Shown one piece after another: positions 8,679 to 18,351 of a stretch of 64,000 nucleotides of DNA. Numbering within the stretch: the stretch's first letter is position 1; every line of letters begins with the position of its first letter. This stretch comes from JAFMKE01 sp037624485 (GTDB lineage: Bacteria; Bacteroidota; Bacteroidia; Chitinophagales; UBA8649), in NCBI GenBank assembly GCA_037624485.1, contig JASJJC010000001.1:19884-83883 (forward strand), written 5' to 3'. The notes below the pieces were generated by a model. That model was not told the origin of the DNA, did not search any database, and worked only from the letters and a program-made list of their open reading frames with translations. A program made the translations under genes and the position numbers.

Positions 8679-9776
8679 ATGATTTTACAAGAGGTAATTA
8701 ATTATTTAGAAGAGCTAGCCCCTCCTTCATATCAGGAATCTTATGATAATGCGGGTCTAATTATTGGTGATGCCAGTTGTGAATTTACTAAAGCAATTAT
8801 CTGCTTAGATTCAACTGAGGAAGTTGTTGAAGAAGCTATAGCGAAGGGGGCTAATATAATTATTGCCCATCATCCTATTGTTTTTAGTGGATTGAAAAAG
8901 TTAAACGGATCCAATTATGTAGAAAGAACGGTGATTAAAGCGATTAAACATGATATCGCTATTTATGCCATTCATACCAACTTGGATAATGTCGTTGATG
9001 GGGTTAATAAGAAAATAGCGGATAAGTTGGGATTGGAACAGTTAGAAATTCTTTCACCAAAGAAGGATCTGCTAAATAAGCTTATAGCTTTTGTACCATT
9101 AAAGGATAAATCTAAAGTCCTAAATGCTATGTTTAATGCAGGTGCTGGACAAATAGGCAACTATAGTGAATCAAGCTTCTCAAGCGTTGGAGAAGGAACC
9201 TTTAAGGGAAACGAAGAGAGTAAACCTGTTATCGGAACCAGCAACAAATTGGAGAGGGTACAGGAGGAGAAAATTGAAGTTCTAGTGGAAAACCATCGTT
9301 TAACAATAGTAATACAAGCATTGCTGACTGCACATCCATATGAGGAAGTAGCTTACGATGTAATTGCCTTAAAAAATACGAACCATCAAATTGGCTCGGG
9401 AATGTTTGGTGTTTTGCCTAATCCTGTTAGTCCTCATGAATTCTTTAGAATCTTACAAGAAAAATTTGTTGTGCCCGTAGTAAGACATACACCCATAGTT
9501 GGCGATAAAATTCAAGGTGTTGCGCTTTGTGGAGGGGCAGGAAGTTTCTTGCTTCCTGCAGCAGTAAGGAAGAATGCAGATGTTTTTGTGACAGGAGATT
9601 TTAAGTACCACGAATTTTTTGATGCTGATAATCAGTTGATTATAGCTGACATTGGACACTATGAGAGTGAACAATATACTTCAGAGTTTTTAATAGAGAA
9701 ATTGACCAAAAAATTTCGTAATTTTGCATTCCTTTTGACGGAAAAAAACACAAATCCAGTAAACTATTTTATATAA
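8679..9776 (+). CDS. Nif3-like dinuclear metal centre protein (YqfO/YbgI family)
   Basis: 365 residues, the long form with an inserted PII-like domain (about residues 130-230, LIAFVPLKDKSKVLNAM through HPYEEVAYDVIAL). The metal ligands are visible: IIAHHPIVFSG (His64-His65 region), AIHTNLDN with His and Asp, and GDFKYHEF and DIGHYESE near the C-terminus. Members form hexamers with two metal ions per subunit, and several are implicated as GTP cyclohydrolase-like or DNA-associated proteins, but no general function is settled. It forms an operon with the zinc-ribbon gene 6 bp downstream, a pairing common in Bacteroidota. The upstream sequence TAAATTTA is one base off the -7 consensus. Confidence 0.92.
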   Translation: MILQEVINYLEELAPPSYQESYDNAGLIIGDASCEFTKAIICLDSTEEVVEEAIAKGANIIIAHHPIVFSGLKKLNGSNYVERTVIKAIKHDIAIYAIHTNLDNVVDGVNKKIADKLGLEQLEILSPKKDLLNKLIAFVPLKDKSKVLNAMFNAGAGQIGNYSESSFSSVGEGTFKGNEESKPVIGTSNKLERVQEEKIEVLVENHRLTIVIQALLTAHPYEEVAYDVIALKNTNHQIGSGMFGVLPNPVSPHEFFRILQEKFVVPVVRHTPIVGDKIQGVALCGGAGSFLLPAAVRKNADVFVTGDFKYHEFFDADNQLIIADIGHYESEQYTSEFLIEKLTKKFRNFAFLLTEKNTNPVNYFI

Positions 9777-9782
9777 GTAACG

Positions 9783-10526
9783 ATGGCAAAAAAAGAACTT
9801 ACAGCAGCAGAAAAAATGCTTGCCTTGAATAATCTTCAAAAGATTGATACTAAGATTGATAAAATTCAAACCCTAAAGGGGGAACTTCCTATGGAAGTAG
9901 AGGACCTAGAGGATACTTTGGTTGGTCTAAATACTCGAATCGTTAAAATTGAAGAGGAAATCAAAGAAGTAGAGGAAGAATTGAATGGAAGAGAAATTTC
10001 AATCAAAAAATCTAACGAGCTAATCAGCAAGTATGAGAAGCAAATGGATAATGTGAAAAATAGTCGTGAATTTGACGCGCTTACTAAAGAAGTAGGGATG
10101 CAGAAGTTGGAAATTCAGCTGGCTGAGAAGAAGATTAGACAGGCAAAGGAAAATCTTGAAACTAAGAAAGCTTACTTTGATGAAAGTAAATCTAAAGTTG
10201 AAGGTATTGACGATCAACTTAAAGAAAAGCAAGAAGAATTAGAACGTATTACAAAAGAAACGGATGCGGAAGAAAAGTCATTAGTGACTAAATCTGAAAA
10301 AGCACGTGGAAAAGTTGAACAGGCATTGTTGAAAGCTTACGATCGAATCCGTAAAGCATATAAAGATGGTTTGGCCGTTGTAAGTGTTGAGAGAGATTCA
10401 TGTGGTGGCTGTCATGCAACTATTCCCCCTCAAGTTCAAATTGATATTGATGATCAAAAGAAATTAACTATCTGTGAGCATTGTGGTAGGATTTTAGTTC
10501 CAGATTACGATGCAGTTAAAGCCTAA
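9783..10526 (+). CDS. Coiled-coil zinc-ribbon protein (C4-type, CT398-like)
   Basis: 247 residues. A long heptad-rich coiled coil with many Glu, Lys and Gln fills residues about 10-190, followed by a C-terminal zinc ribbon with CGGCHATIPPQ and CEHCGRIL (two CxxC pairs). This is the architecture of the zf-RING_7 / CT398 family. The chlamydial member has been linked to sigma-54 and type III secretion, but the role in Bacteroidota is not known. The constant pairing with the Nif3-like gene suggests a joint cellular function. A clear terminator follows. Confidence 0.88.
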   Translation: MAKKELTAAEKMLALNNLQKIDTKIDKIQTLKGELPMEVEDLEDTLVGLNTRIVKIEEEIKEVEEELNGREISIKKSNELISKYEKQMDNVKNSREFDALTKEVGMQKLEIQLAEKKIRQAKENLETKKAYFDESKSKVEGIDDQLKEKQEELERITKETDAEEKSLVTKSEKARGKVEQALLKAYDRIRKAYKDGLAVVSVERDSCGGCHATIPPQVQIDIDDQKKLTICEHCGRILVPDYDAVKA

Positions 10527-10549
10527 CTAACCGAAAAGAATTTTAATTT

Positions 10550-10575
10550 GCCTCCGATTTATCGGGGGCATTTTT
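10550..10575 (+). terminator. Rho-independent terminator after the zinc-ribbon gene
   Basis: GCCTCCGA (10550-10557), loop TTTA, TCGGGGGC (10562-10569) forms an 8-bp stem with one G-T pair, followed by five T after one A. It ends the Nif3-like/zinc-ribbon operon. Confidence 0.85.
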
Positions 10576-10624
10576 ATGAATAGGCATATATTTTAATCGA
10601 TTTAATTCAAATATATAAAATTGG

Positions 10625-11302
10625 TTAAGCCTTTTCTTCGTCGCTAAAACTAAATCCTAATCGTTTACTCGTCTTATGGGTAATCGTTCCTTTTTGCTGG
10701 ATTCTTTCGCCTACCGTCAATTCCTTTACTTCTTGATATTTAGGAACCCATAAGTCGAAATCAATCGAAAAAACCATTGCTTGTTCAATAATAAGGGCCA
10801 AGAAATCTTTGTTGATAACCAAATTGTCAAAATCCTTGTATAAAAAGCCCAATTGATCTTCACCTTCCACAAAAAAATGACCTTCCCGATTAATGAAAAT
10901 TCTAGCCACTAAATAACCTGAATCAGCATATCTAGAATATTTAAACGAATCTGCTAAGAAGTTATATATTTCAATCATTCCGCAATACTTTCTGCTTTCA
11001 TCTTCTAATACATATGTCGATTGATGAATGAAAAAATCATCTGGAAAATTAAAAACATTGGTATGCATGTTAAAAATAAGGGAGTCACCAGCAAAAGTTA
11101 ATTCCGCTTCAAATTTTCCATTTTCTTTATACTCTATGTCAAACAAGTCATCTTTACAGGTTTCGTTTAATTTTGAGGAATGACTTTCTATAACTTCTTT
11201 TAGCTCCTCAAATACGGACAAGGTCTTTTGAAAAACACTTTGCTTTAGATTGCCTTTACTCTTAAGATAAAGCCCGATTTGTTCTAAGTTGCTATTTTTC
11301 AT
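10625..11302 (-). CDS. Conserved protein of unknown function, next to proS
   Basis: 225 residues, no signal peptide or membrane segment, acidic. There is a helical N-terminus (residues 1-45), a mixed alpha/beta body with many aromatic residues, and a basic C-terminal tail (THKTSKRLGFSF). No catalytic motif is recognised. It starts 45 bp downstream of proS on the same strand and is probably co-transcribed. Proteins of this type sit beside proS in other Bacteroidota, but that does not reveal a role. Confidence 0.7.
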   Translation of the reverse strand: MKNSNLEQIGLYLKSKGNLKQSVFQKTLSVFEELKEVIESHSSKLNETCKDDLFDIEYKENGKFEAELTFAGDSLIFNMHTNVFNFPDDFFIHQSTYVLEDESRKYCGMIEIYNFLADSFKYSRYADSGYLVARIFINREGHFFVEGEDQLGFLYKDFDNLVINKDFLALIIEQAMVFSIDFDLWVPKYQEVKELTVGERIQQKGTITHKTSKRLGFSFSDEEKA

Positions 11303-11346
11303 GGTTATCTATTTTGTACAAATACCGCTTATCAAGCATATTGAGT

Positions 11347-12828
11347 CTAGTAAGCTCTAGCAAAAAGCACTTTGTACTTGGCCTTATTTCCAGAGTAAAT
11401 ACACAATCCGTTAGGCAGGTTATTTTCTAATGGAATACAGCGAATTGTTGCGCCAGTCTCTTCTTTAATTTTTTCTTCGGTTTCGGAAGTTCCATCCCAG
11501 TCAGCCTCTATAAAACCTCCTTTGCTATCTAAAACTGATTTAAACTCCTCATAACTACTTACCTGATGAGTGTTATCTGATCGAAATTCTTGAGCCTTTT
11601 TTAATAAATTGCTTTCAATATTGTCTAAAAGATTTTGAATTACACCAACAATGTCATCGCTGCTTAAGGTTTCTTTTAATTTAGTATCTCTTCGTGCAAT
11701 TTCTACCGTTCCATTTTCTAAATCTCGTGGTCCAATGACTATTCTAGTTGGATATCCTTTCAGTTCGTATTCTGCAAATTTGAATCCAGGTCGTTTGGTT
11801 TCATCTGCATCAATTTGAACACGAATTCCCGCTTTACGCAAGTCATCTGCCATTTGATTGGCTTTTGCCATTAACTTTTCATTAATCTCAGGCTTATTCT
11901 TTAAAAAGAATGGAATTATCACCGCGTGAAAAGGAGCCAGCTTTGGAGGAAGAATCAAGCCCTCATCATCACTATGCGTCATTATGAGTGCACCCATTAA
12001 TCGAGTAGATACTCCCCAAGATGTTGCCCAGACAAATTCATCTTTTCCTTCCTTATCTGTATATTTTACATCAAAAGCTTTCGCAAAGTTTTGTCCCAAA
12101 AAATGACTAGTTCCAGCTTGCAATGCTTTTCCATCCTGCATCAATGCTTCAATACAATAAGTCTCAAGAGCTCCTGCAAAACGCTCATTGGCACTCTTCA
12201 AGCCTTTAATAACAGGCATTGCCATTACTTCCTCAGCAAAATCAGCATAAACATGGAGCATTTTCTCAGCTTCTTCAATAGCCTCTTGCTTCAATGCGTG
12301 AGCAGTATGCCCCTCTTGCCAAAGAAATTCCGAGGTTCTCAAAAATAAACGCGTTCTTAACTCCCACCGCACCACATTGGCCCATTGATTAATAAGAAGT
12401 GGAAGGTCCCTGTATGATTGAATCCAATTTCTGTATGAATTCCAAATAATTGTTTCTGATGTCGGACGAACTATTAACTCTTCTTCTAATTTAGCCTCAG
12501 GATCAACGATTACTCCTGGACCATTTGGGTTCGTTTTTAAACGGTAATGAGTAACCACAGCGCATTCTTTAGCAAAGCCTTCAACATGTTCTGCTTCTTT
12601 ACTTAGGTAACTTTTTGGAATAAACAAGGGGAAATATGCGTTAACATGACCTGTTTCTTTAAACCTTCTATCAAGGTCCTCTTTCATCAACTCCCATATA
12701 GCAAAACCATAAGGTTTTATTACCATGCAGCCCCTAACGTCACTATGCTCAGCTAAACTTGCTTTTAAAACAAGTTCATTGTACCATTGTGAGTAATCAT
12801 CCTCTCGTTTTGTTAAACCTTTGCCCAT
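11347..12828 (-). CDS. proS: Prolyl-tRNA synthetase, short eukaryal/archaeal type
   Basis: 493 residues, the length of the type without the bacterial editing insertion. The class II catalytic core is intact: DVRGCMVIKPYGFAIWE near the N-terminus, motif 2 region RWELRTRLFLRTSEFLWQEGHTAH, and motif 3 region GVSTRLMGALIMTHSD. The anticodon-binding domain (HAVIIPFF, GPRDLENGTVEIARRD) and the C-terminal extra domain typical of eukaryal/archaeal ProRS follow. It charges tRNA-Pro. This type is normal in Bacteroidota. The CAAAAGTA at 12869-12876 is a promoter match on its strand. Confidence 0.95.
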   Translation of the reverse strand: MGKGLTKREDDYSQWYNELVLKASLAEHSDVRGCMVIKPYGFAIWELMKEDLDRRFKETGHVNAYFPLFIPKSYLSKEAEHVEGFAKECAVVTHYRLKTNPNGPGVIVDPEAKLEEELIVRPTSETIIWNSYRNWIQSYRDLPLLINQWANVVRWELRTRLFLRTSEFLWQEGHTAHALKQEAIEEAEKMLHVYADFAEEVMAMPVIKGLKSANERFAGALETYCIEALMQDGKALQAGTSHFLGQNFAKAFDVKYTDKEGKDEFVWATSWGVSTRLMGALIMTHSDDEGLILPPKLAPFHAVIIPFFLKNKPEINEKLMAKANQMADDLRKAGIRVQIDADETKRPGFKFAEYELKGYPTRIVIGPRDLENGTVEIARRDTKLKETLSSDDIVGVIQNLLDNIESNLLKKAQEFRSDNTHQVSSYEEFKSVLDSKGGFIEADWDGTSETEEKIKEETGATIRCIPLENNLPNGLCIYSGNKAKYKVLFARAY

Positions 12829-12868
12829 AGGAATTTATTTGGTATGCGTTTTGTTATGTTTACAATGA

Positions 12869-12876
12869 CAAAAGTA
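12869..12876 (-). promoter_or_regulatory. -7 element upstream of proS
   Basis: The minus strand reads TACTTTTG, 40 bases before the proS ATG. The divergent exported-protein gene therefore most plausibly starts at 12925, not at the upstream in-frame ATG 12844, which would place coding sequence across this promoter. Confidence 0.5.
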
Positions 12877-12924
12877 AAGAAATTAAAATTTTTGCCGTCT
12901 TTAAGTACTATAAAAATATATGCT

Positions 12925-14322
12925 ATGAATAATTTGCTTAAAATTCTATTTGTTTTTTCCCTTAGCTGTCTTGTTTATTCAGCTTCAAATGCTCAGTTTG
13001 ATGATGTTTATTATGATTCTTCTGCGGATAATTGGAACTCTAATGAAACTAATTATGACTTGCCGGATGAACCTTCATACAGTGAGTCATACTATGATGA
13101 GGAGGGCGATACTTATGTAACTAATAATTATTACAACGACAATTATGATGAGGATTATGAGTACTCCAAAAAACTACGTCGATATTACCAACCTTCTGTT
13201 GGTTTAAATTATTATAATTATTGGTACACAGATTTTTATAGCTATAATAACTGGTATAATCCATATCTAACCTACGGCAATAATTGGGGCTGGAACAATT
13301 GGGGCTGGAACAGACCCGTAGTTAGTGTTAATGTATATTATGGAAGTTTTGGATGGAATCCATGGGGGTACAACAATTGGGGGTACAACAATTGGTATGG
13401 ATATAACAACTGGGGTTGGAACCAATGGGGTGCATACAACTACAATCCTTGGGGGTGGAATGGTTCATATGCTTGGAACAATAATTCCTATAGTCCTTGG
13501 GGAAGACCAAATTATGGGGTAAATAATCCTTGGTGTGGAAGTTCTGGCTACTATGGAAATGGTTGGAGAAATGAAACGGCTTATTATGGCCCAAGAAGCA
13601 CATCAAATAATTCAAGTGGAAGTACTACCATAAAGCAACCAAGTTTAATGGGTAAAACTTCAAATGGCAACACCGGAAGTAACACCACAATAAAATCACC
13701 AAATGATGGCAAGGTATATGCCCCTTCTTCGAATACTACGATTAAAATACCCGCTGCAACATTGAGTGGGAACGCTTCGAATAACCCGGTAAAAACACCG
13801 AACAATACTACGATCAAAATACCATCAAATAGTGGTGAGTTAAACATGCCTTCTAATCCAACGGCCAAGTCGCCAAGCAGTGGCAATAACGTGCAGTACA
13901 ACACTCCAAATTCTGGAAATGTTAAATCTCCAAGTAATGGCAATAATGTGCAGTATAAGCCGTCTAACGGGAAGGTGAATACTCCTTCAAATTCAGTAAA
14001 ACCCTCTTCTCCACAATACGACTATTATAACAACTCAAAAAATAAGGTAAAAACACCAAGTCATAATAATGCGGTTAAACCGAAGGTTAACACCCCCAAG
14101 TCTCCTTCAAATAGTCCGGTTAATAAACCAAACAATACCTATAAAAAACCTACGAATAATAATATCAGGAATAACAACTTCAAGGCACCAAGTAATAATT
14201 CATATAAGACTCCGAGTAATGGGCCAAGCAATAATTCATTTAAATCTCCAAGTGGAGGAAATAATAAATCACCTTCTAATCCAGCTCAAAAGGGTGGTGG
14301 TAATTCATTTAAAAAGAACTAG
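12925..14322 (+). CDS. Secreted low-complexity protein, aromatic/Asn-rich then Pro-Ser-Asn-Lys repeats
   Basis: 465 residues from ATG 12925, which gives a clean signal peptide (MNNLLKILFVFSLSCLVYSASNAQ). Three zones follow. First comes an acidic, tyrosine-rich stretch (about 25-90). Second is a Trp-Asn-Gly-Tyr zone (about 90-230) with repeated units such as WGWNNWGWN and YNNWGYNNW. Third is a long basic Pro-Ser-Asn-Lys zone built of short repeats like TTIKIPSN and VKSPSNGNN. No enzyme motif is present. It precedes a FadL-like outer-membrane gene by 9 bp, so the two are probably one operon. A surface or matrix role is plausible but unproven. Confidence 0.8.
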   Translation: MNNLLKILFVFSLSCLVYSASNAQFDDVYYDSSADNWNSNETNYDLPDEPSYSESYYDEEGDTYVTNNYYNDNYDEDYEYSKKLRRYYQPSVGLNYYNYWYTDFYSYNNWYNPYLTYGNNWGWNNWGWNRPVVSVNVYYGSFGWNPWGYNNWGYNNWYGYNNWGWNQWGAYNYNPWGWNGSYAWNNNSYSPWGRPNYGVNNPWCGSSGYYGNGWRNETAYYGPRSTSNNSSGSTTIKQPSLMGKTSNGNTGSNTTIKSPNDGKVYAPSSNTTIKIPAATLSGNASNNPVKTPNNTTIKIPSNSGELNMPSNPTAKSPSSGNNVQYNTPNSGNVKSPSNGNNVQYKPSNGKVNTPSNSVKPSSPQYDYYNNSKNKVKTPSHNNAVKPKVNTPKSPSNSPVNKPNNTYKKPTNNNIRNNNFKAPSNNSYKTPSNGPSNNSFKSPSGGNNKSPSNPAQKGGGNSFKKN

Positions 14323-14331
14323 TTTAATAGT

Positions 14332-15834
14332 ATGAATAGATACTGTCTTATTTTACTTAATGTCTTAATGCTGAATATATTTGGTGCTTTAGGACAAAGC
14401 TACGAATCGGATATTCTAAGATATTCAACGAACAATTATGCAGGATCTGCTCGATATATTGCAGTGGGCGGGGCGTTTTCAAGCGTAGGAGCAGATATGT
14501 CTAATTTCGCTTACAACCCGGCAGGTATTGCAATGTATCGGAGCTCTGTTGCTCAATTTTCTTTCGGTGTTAACACCCTAAGTAATCAATCGAGCTATCT
14601 AAATAACGAAGAAGCTGATTTTAATTTGAATGCTTCTATACCAAGTTTAGGTTTTGTATTTGCGGACAAAAACGCAGAAAAAAACGCTTTGTTTCGTGGA
14701 ACAACAATTGGATTTGCTTTCAATCGCCTGGGTGAATATAATAGCAGTGAGAAAATTTCAGGATTGAATACTATGCCGGGGTCTTCAATCACATGGAATT
14801 GGGCAAATGAAATGTCGGAAGTGTATAACGGCCAATTTACAAATGAGACCTCAGTTGAGCAGGTTTCATTTAATACATATAACGGGTTTTATGGTTTTTT
14901 AGCCAATTACGACTCAAGTTTATTTGACTATACAAGCCCAATTCTCGATTCTATTAATCAGACAAGGTTTGTTGAGGCCAAAGGTGGAAAAGATGAAATG
15001 CTGATCGCATTGGGGACAAATTACCTTGACAAACTATTTATCGGTGCTAGTATTGGAGTCCCTTTACTAAATTATAGTAGAGAATCAAGATTCATTGAAG
15101 AGGATGCCGCCACGGGAGATATCAATACCTTTTTTAATGATTTTGAGCTGAAGGAAGATTATCGAACAGAGGGTATTGGATTTAACTTTAAACTAGGTGT
15201 TTTGTATAAAGTGAATCAATGGTTTAGATTAGGAACGGGATTTCAAACACCCGAAAGAATAAATTTAACTGAACGGTATTCCTCCAGTCTTCAGAGTAAT
15301 TTGGATTTTGATAACTATAATATTAATTCGGGAGAAGGGGTCTTTCAATACCGTGTTCGATTGCCATGGCGGGCTAATGTCGGTGCTAGTTTTTTCTTTA
15401 AGGATAAAGGATTTTTATCCATGGACTATGAAGCAATAGGCTACAACGCGATGCGTTATACTTTTGAAAATGACTTCCGCGAAATTTCAGATGAAATTAA
15501 CGCGAACCTTAAGGCAAAATATAAAGTAGGACATAATGTAAGGCTTGGTATTGAAGGCGTAATTAAAAAGTTTAGGGTTCGGGCAGGATATAATTATACA
15601 GGCAGTCCAATTCGGTCTGAATATCAAGTCGTTGGATTTGACTTTACCGGCCATACATTGACCGCTGGTTTTGGTATTTTATGGCAAAAAATTGCGCTGG
15701 ACTTTGCCTATCAACACCGGCTTGTCAATCAATTTGAGCAAGCATACTCAGTTTCTAATGTAGAGGTTTCAGGAATTGAAAGAAACACTATTCAAGGACT
15801 TGGCGTAATTACTATTTCTTATAAATTGAGATAA
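14332..15834 (+). CDS. OmpP1/FadL/TodX-like outer-membrane transporter
   Basis: 500 residues with a signal peptide (ending GALGQ) followed by the family signature YAGSARYIAVGGAFSSVG and DMSNFAYNPAGIAMY. The remainder is predicted beta strands ending in an aromatic-terminated strand (ITISYKLR). FadL-type barrels carry hydrophobic compounds across the outer membrane. In Bacteroidota several such barrels, including PorV-like ones, serve other functions, so the substrate is open. It is 9 bp downstream of the repetitive secreted protein. Confidence 0.82.
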   Translation: MNRYCLILLNVLMLNIFGALGQSYESDILRYSTNNYAGSARYIAVGGAFSSVGADMSNFAYNPAGIAMYRSSVAQFSFGVNTLSNQSSYLNNEEADFNLNASIPSLGFVFADKNAEKNALFRGTTIGFAFNRLGEYNSSEKISGLNTMPGSSITWNWANEMSEVYNGQFTNETSVEQVSFNTYNGFYGFLANYDSSLFDYTSPILDSINQTRFVEAKGGKDEMLIALGTNYLDKLFIGASIGVPLLNYSRESRFIEEDAATGDINTFFNDFELKEDYRTEGIGFNFKLGVLYKVNQWFRLGTGFQTPERINLTERYSSSLQSNLDFDNYNINSGEGVFQYRVRLPWRANVGASFFFKDKGFLSMDYEAIGYNAMRYTFENDFREISDEINANLKAKYKVGHNVRLGIEGVIKKFRVRAGYNYTGSPIRSEYQVVGFDFTGHTLTAGFGILWQKIALDFAYQHRLVNQFEQAYSVSNVEVSGIERNTIQGLGVITISYKLR

Positions 15835-15860
15835 ACATTCTGTTTTTTCTCTTACTTTTG
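15826..15860 (+). promoter_or_regulatory. Promoter for the TPR-like gene at 15865
   Basis: TTG at 15826-15828 and TACTTTTG at 15853-15860 match the -33/-7 pair with the same spacing seen elsewhere in the window. The ATG at 15861 in another frame hits a stop after five codons, so GTG 15865 is the likely start. Confidence 0.5.
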
Positions 15861-15864
15861 ATGG

Positions 15865-17340
15865 GTGTTGGTTTTTAGGATTTTAGTGTTGCTGCTTTTC
15901 TGCTTTTTTGGTATTCACCTACAGGGGCAAATATTTGATTTCAATGATCGTTGTAATGACGCGTACCAAAATATTATTAAGCTTAAATTAAAAGAAGGTA
16001 AAAATCTGTTAAGTGCAGAACAAACCATCCAGCCCAATAATTTAATAGTCACTTTTTTATTTAGTTATGTCGATTTTTTAGAGGTTTATACTTCTGGATC
16101 TGTAAAGTTGTACGAACATAAAAAGAAAGGCTTGGAAAATAGAATAGCCCAACTTAAAACAGGGGACAAGCAATCTCCATATTATTTGTATACACAGGCC
16201 GAAACACATACACAATCAGCTGTACTTCACATTAAGTTTGGGGAATATATATCGGCAATTTTTGATGTAAAAAAGGCAGTTAAGAAGTTAAAGGCAAACC
16301 AGGAGAGTTTTCCTGATTTTGTTCCCAACAAGAAAAGTTTGGGGATGCTTTATACCATTCTAGGAAGCATGCCTCAACAATACCAAGGGACACTTAAATT
16401 TTTAGGCTTAAGTGGGGATCTTAATAAAGGGCTCAATATGTTAAAAGGAGCAGCAAATAACCAAAATCATTTGTTTCAACATGAAGCAGCTACTATTTAT
16501 GCATTTATGTTGCTACATATACAAAACGATCCAGATGAAGCCTGGTCTGTATTAGTCTCCAATGGATTTGATGCAAAACAGAATTTAATGGATGCCTATT
16601 CTTTAGGCCACATAGGGATATATGGCAATTATTGTGATAAGGGCATAGATGCATTGTTGTCAAGGCCTAAAGGGAGTGAGTATTCAAGCTTCCCCTTAAC
16701 AGACTTTTTACTAGGAATAGGGAAGACCTACAAGCAAGATGCTGATGCAAATACATATTTTAGGGCCTTCTTAGATCAAAATAAAGGAGAGGATTATCTA
16801 AAATCTGCGTGGCACAAGATGGCTTGGAATAAAATTACTGAAGGAGATAAAGCTAGCTATACCAAATACTTAAACAAGGTCTCTCAAGTAGGACGAGCGG
16901 TAACTGATACCGATAAACAAGCAGCGAAGGAATTGAAAATTGGAGTAGCCCCAAACCCAGTTTTGCTAAAAGCTCGACTGTTAACTGATGGGAATTATCT
17001 GACAAGAGCACTTGAAGTGCTTTCTTCGCAAACCGTAAATAGTTTTAAAAATAAGTATGATAAAACGGAGTACTTTTATAGAAAGGCTCGAATATTTGAT
17101 AAGGCAAAACAATTTGATAAGGCCATTCAGTATTACCAGATTACGATTGCTAATGGCAGGAGCGTGCCCTATTATTATGCAGCAAATTCGGCATATTTGT
17201 TGGGCTTTTTATTCGAGCAACAAGAAAATTTTACCGAAGCCATTAAAAATTATAATCTTTGTTTAGGTTTAGATGGGTATGAATACGAGAATAGCATCCA
17301 TCAAAAAGCGGCGGCAGCTTTAAATAGATTGAATGAATAA
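15865..17340 (+). CDS. Exported tetratricopeptide-like protein, function unknown
   Basis: 491 residues from GTG 15865, which directly yields a signal peptide (hydrophobic LVLLLFCFFGIHLQGQ). The mature protein is mostly helical, with TPR-like pairs clearest near the C-terminus (KAKQFDKAIQYYQITI, ENFTEAIKNYNLCLGL). No catalytic motif is seen. The stop is 2 bases before murB, so the two genes are probably translated from one message. Proteins of this kind are frequent in Bacteroidota and act as periplasmic or outer-membrane scaffolds, but no partner can be named. Confidence 0.78.
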   Translation: MLVFRILVLLLFCFFGIHLQGQIFDFNDRCNDAYQNIIKLKLKEGKNLLSAEQTIQPNNLIVTFLFSYVDFLEVYTSGSVKLYEHKKKGLENRIAQLKTGDKQSPYYLYTQAETHTQSAVLHIKFGEYISAIFDVKKAVKKLKANQESFPDFVPNKKSLGMLYTILGSMPQQYQGTLKFLGLSGDLNKGLNMLKGAANNQNHLFQHEAATIYAFMLLHIQNDPDEAWSVLVSNGFDAKQNLMDAYSLGHIGIYGNYCDKGIDALLSRPKGSEYSSFPLTDFLLGIGKTYKQDADANTYFRAFLDQNKGEDYLKSAWHKMAWNKITEGDKASYTKYLNKVSQVGRAVTDTDKQAAKELKIGVAPNPVLLKARLLTDGNYLTRALEVLSSQTVNSFKNKYDKTEYFYRKARIFDKAKQFDKAIQYYQITIANGRSVPYYYAANSAYLLGFLFEQQENFTEAIKNYNLCLGLDGYEYENSIHQKAAAALNRLNE

Positions 17341-17342
17341 TC

Positions 17343-18350
17343 ATGCAAGAAAATCATCCCTTAAAATCCTATAATACTTTCGGTTTAGAAGCATATGCTC
17401 GCTATTTCGTTGCTATTGAAGATATTGGTCAACTTTCGCAACTCAATACACTAGATGCTTTTGCGACCAACAGACTAATACTGGGGGGAGGAAGCAATAT
17501 TTTATTAACTAAAGATTATGAGGGTATTGTTGTTCATAACAATCTTAAAGGAATAGAGCTGATCAAGGAGGATGATACCAGTGTATATGTTAAAGTTGCA
17601 GCAGGTGAAGTTTGGCATGACTTTGTAATGCATGCGATAGATAAAGCTTGGGCAGGGGTCGAAAATTTGTCTCTGATTCCAGGAAGAATTGGAGCATCTC
17701 CTATGCAGAATATTGGTGCTTATGGTGTAGAGCTAAAAGATGTTTTTTATGAATTAGAAGCTTGGGATATTGATAAAGAACAAGTGGTAACTTTTGATCG
17801 GAATGAATGTCAATTTGGCTATCGAGAGAGTGTGTTTAAGAATACTTTAAAAAATCAATTTATCATTCTTTCTGTTACATTTAGATTGAGTAAGTCTTCA
17901 GAGGTTAATGTGAGTTATGGCGCTATTCAAGACGTGCTTACATCCATGGGCGTAATCTCTCCAGGAATTAAAGAAGTAAGTGATGCAGTTATCGCTATAA
18001 GAAGTTCTAAATTACCAAACCCAAAAGAGATTGGCAATGCGGGTAGTTTTTTCAAAAACCCAGTTGTGCCTCTTAACCTTGTCAATGCACTTAAGGAGAG
18101 TTTCCCAGACATGCCTAGTTATCCCATAAATAATACAAGCTCAAAAATTCCAGCCGGTTGGTTAATAGAACAGGCAGGTTGGAAAGGGAAGCGATTTAAC
18201 AATTTCGGCGTACACAATAAACAAGCTTTGGTTTTGGTCAATTATGGGGGCGCTAAAGGTCAAAATATCAAAAACTTAGCTTTAGATATTCAGGAAGATG
18301 TCTTAGCTAAATTCAAAATAAAACTTACGCCAGAAGTGAACTTTATTTAA
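17343..18350 (+). CDS. murB: UDP-N-acetylenolpyruvoylglucosamine reductase
   Basis: 335 residues. FAD-binding elements LGGGSNILLTKDYEG (residues about 46-60) and SLIPGRIGASPMQNIGAYG, the catalytic NAGSFFKNP with the proton-donor serine, and the closing PEVNFI define a type I MurB. It reduces UDP-GlcNAc-enolpyruvate to UDP-MurNAc with NADPH in peptidoglycan synthesis, in the cytoplasm. The start ATG is 2 bases after the upstream TPR gene, and the stop is 2 bases from the convergent galE stop. Confidence 0.96.
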   Translation: MQENHPLKSYNTFGLEAYARYFVAIEDIGQLSQLNTLDAFATNRLILGGGSNILLTKDYEGIVVHNNLKGIELIKEDDTSVYVKVAAGEVWHDFVMHAIDKAWAGVENLSLIPGRIGASPMQNIGAYGVELKDVFYELEAWDIDKEQVVTFDRNECQFGYRESVFKNTLKNQFIILSVTFRLSKSSEVNVSYGAIQDVLTSMGVISPGIKEVSDAVIAIRSSKLPNPKEIGNAGSFFKNPVVPLNLVNALKESFPDMPSYPINNTSSKIPAGWLIEQAGWKGKRFNNFGVHNKQALVLVNYGGAKGQNIKNLALDIQEDVLAKFKIKLTPEVNFI

Positions 18351-18351
18351 A

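Noticed and set aside
13584..13943. Long minus-strand frame opposite the repetitive secreted protein
   Set aside because: It is the antisense shadow of Pro-Ser-Asn repeats and has no independent features.
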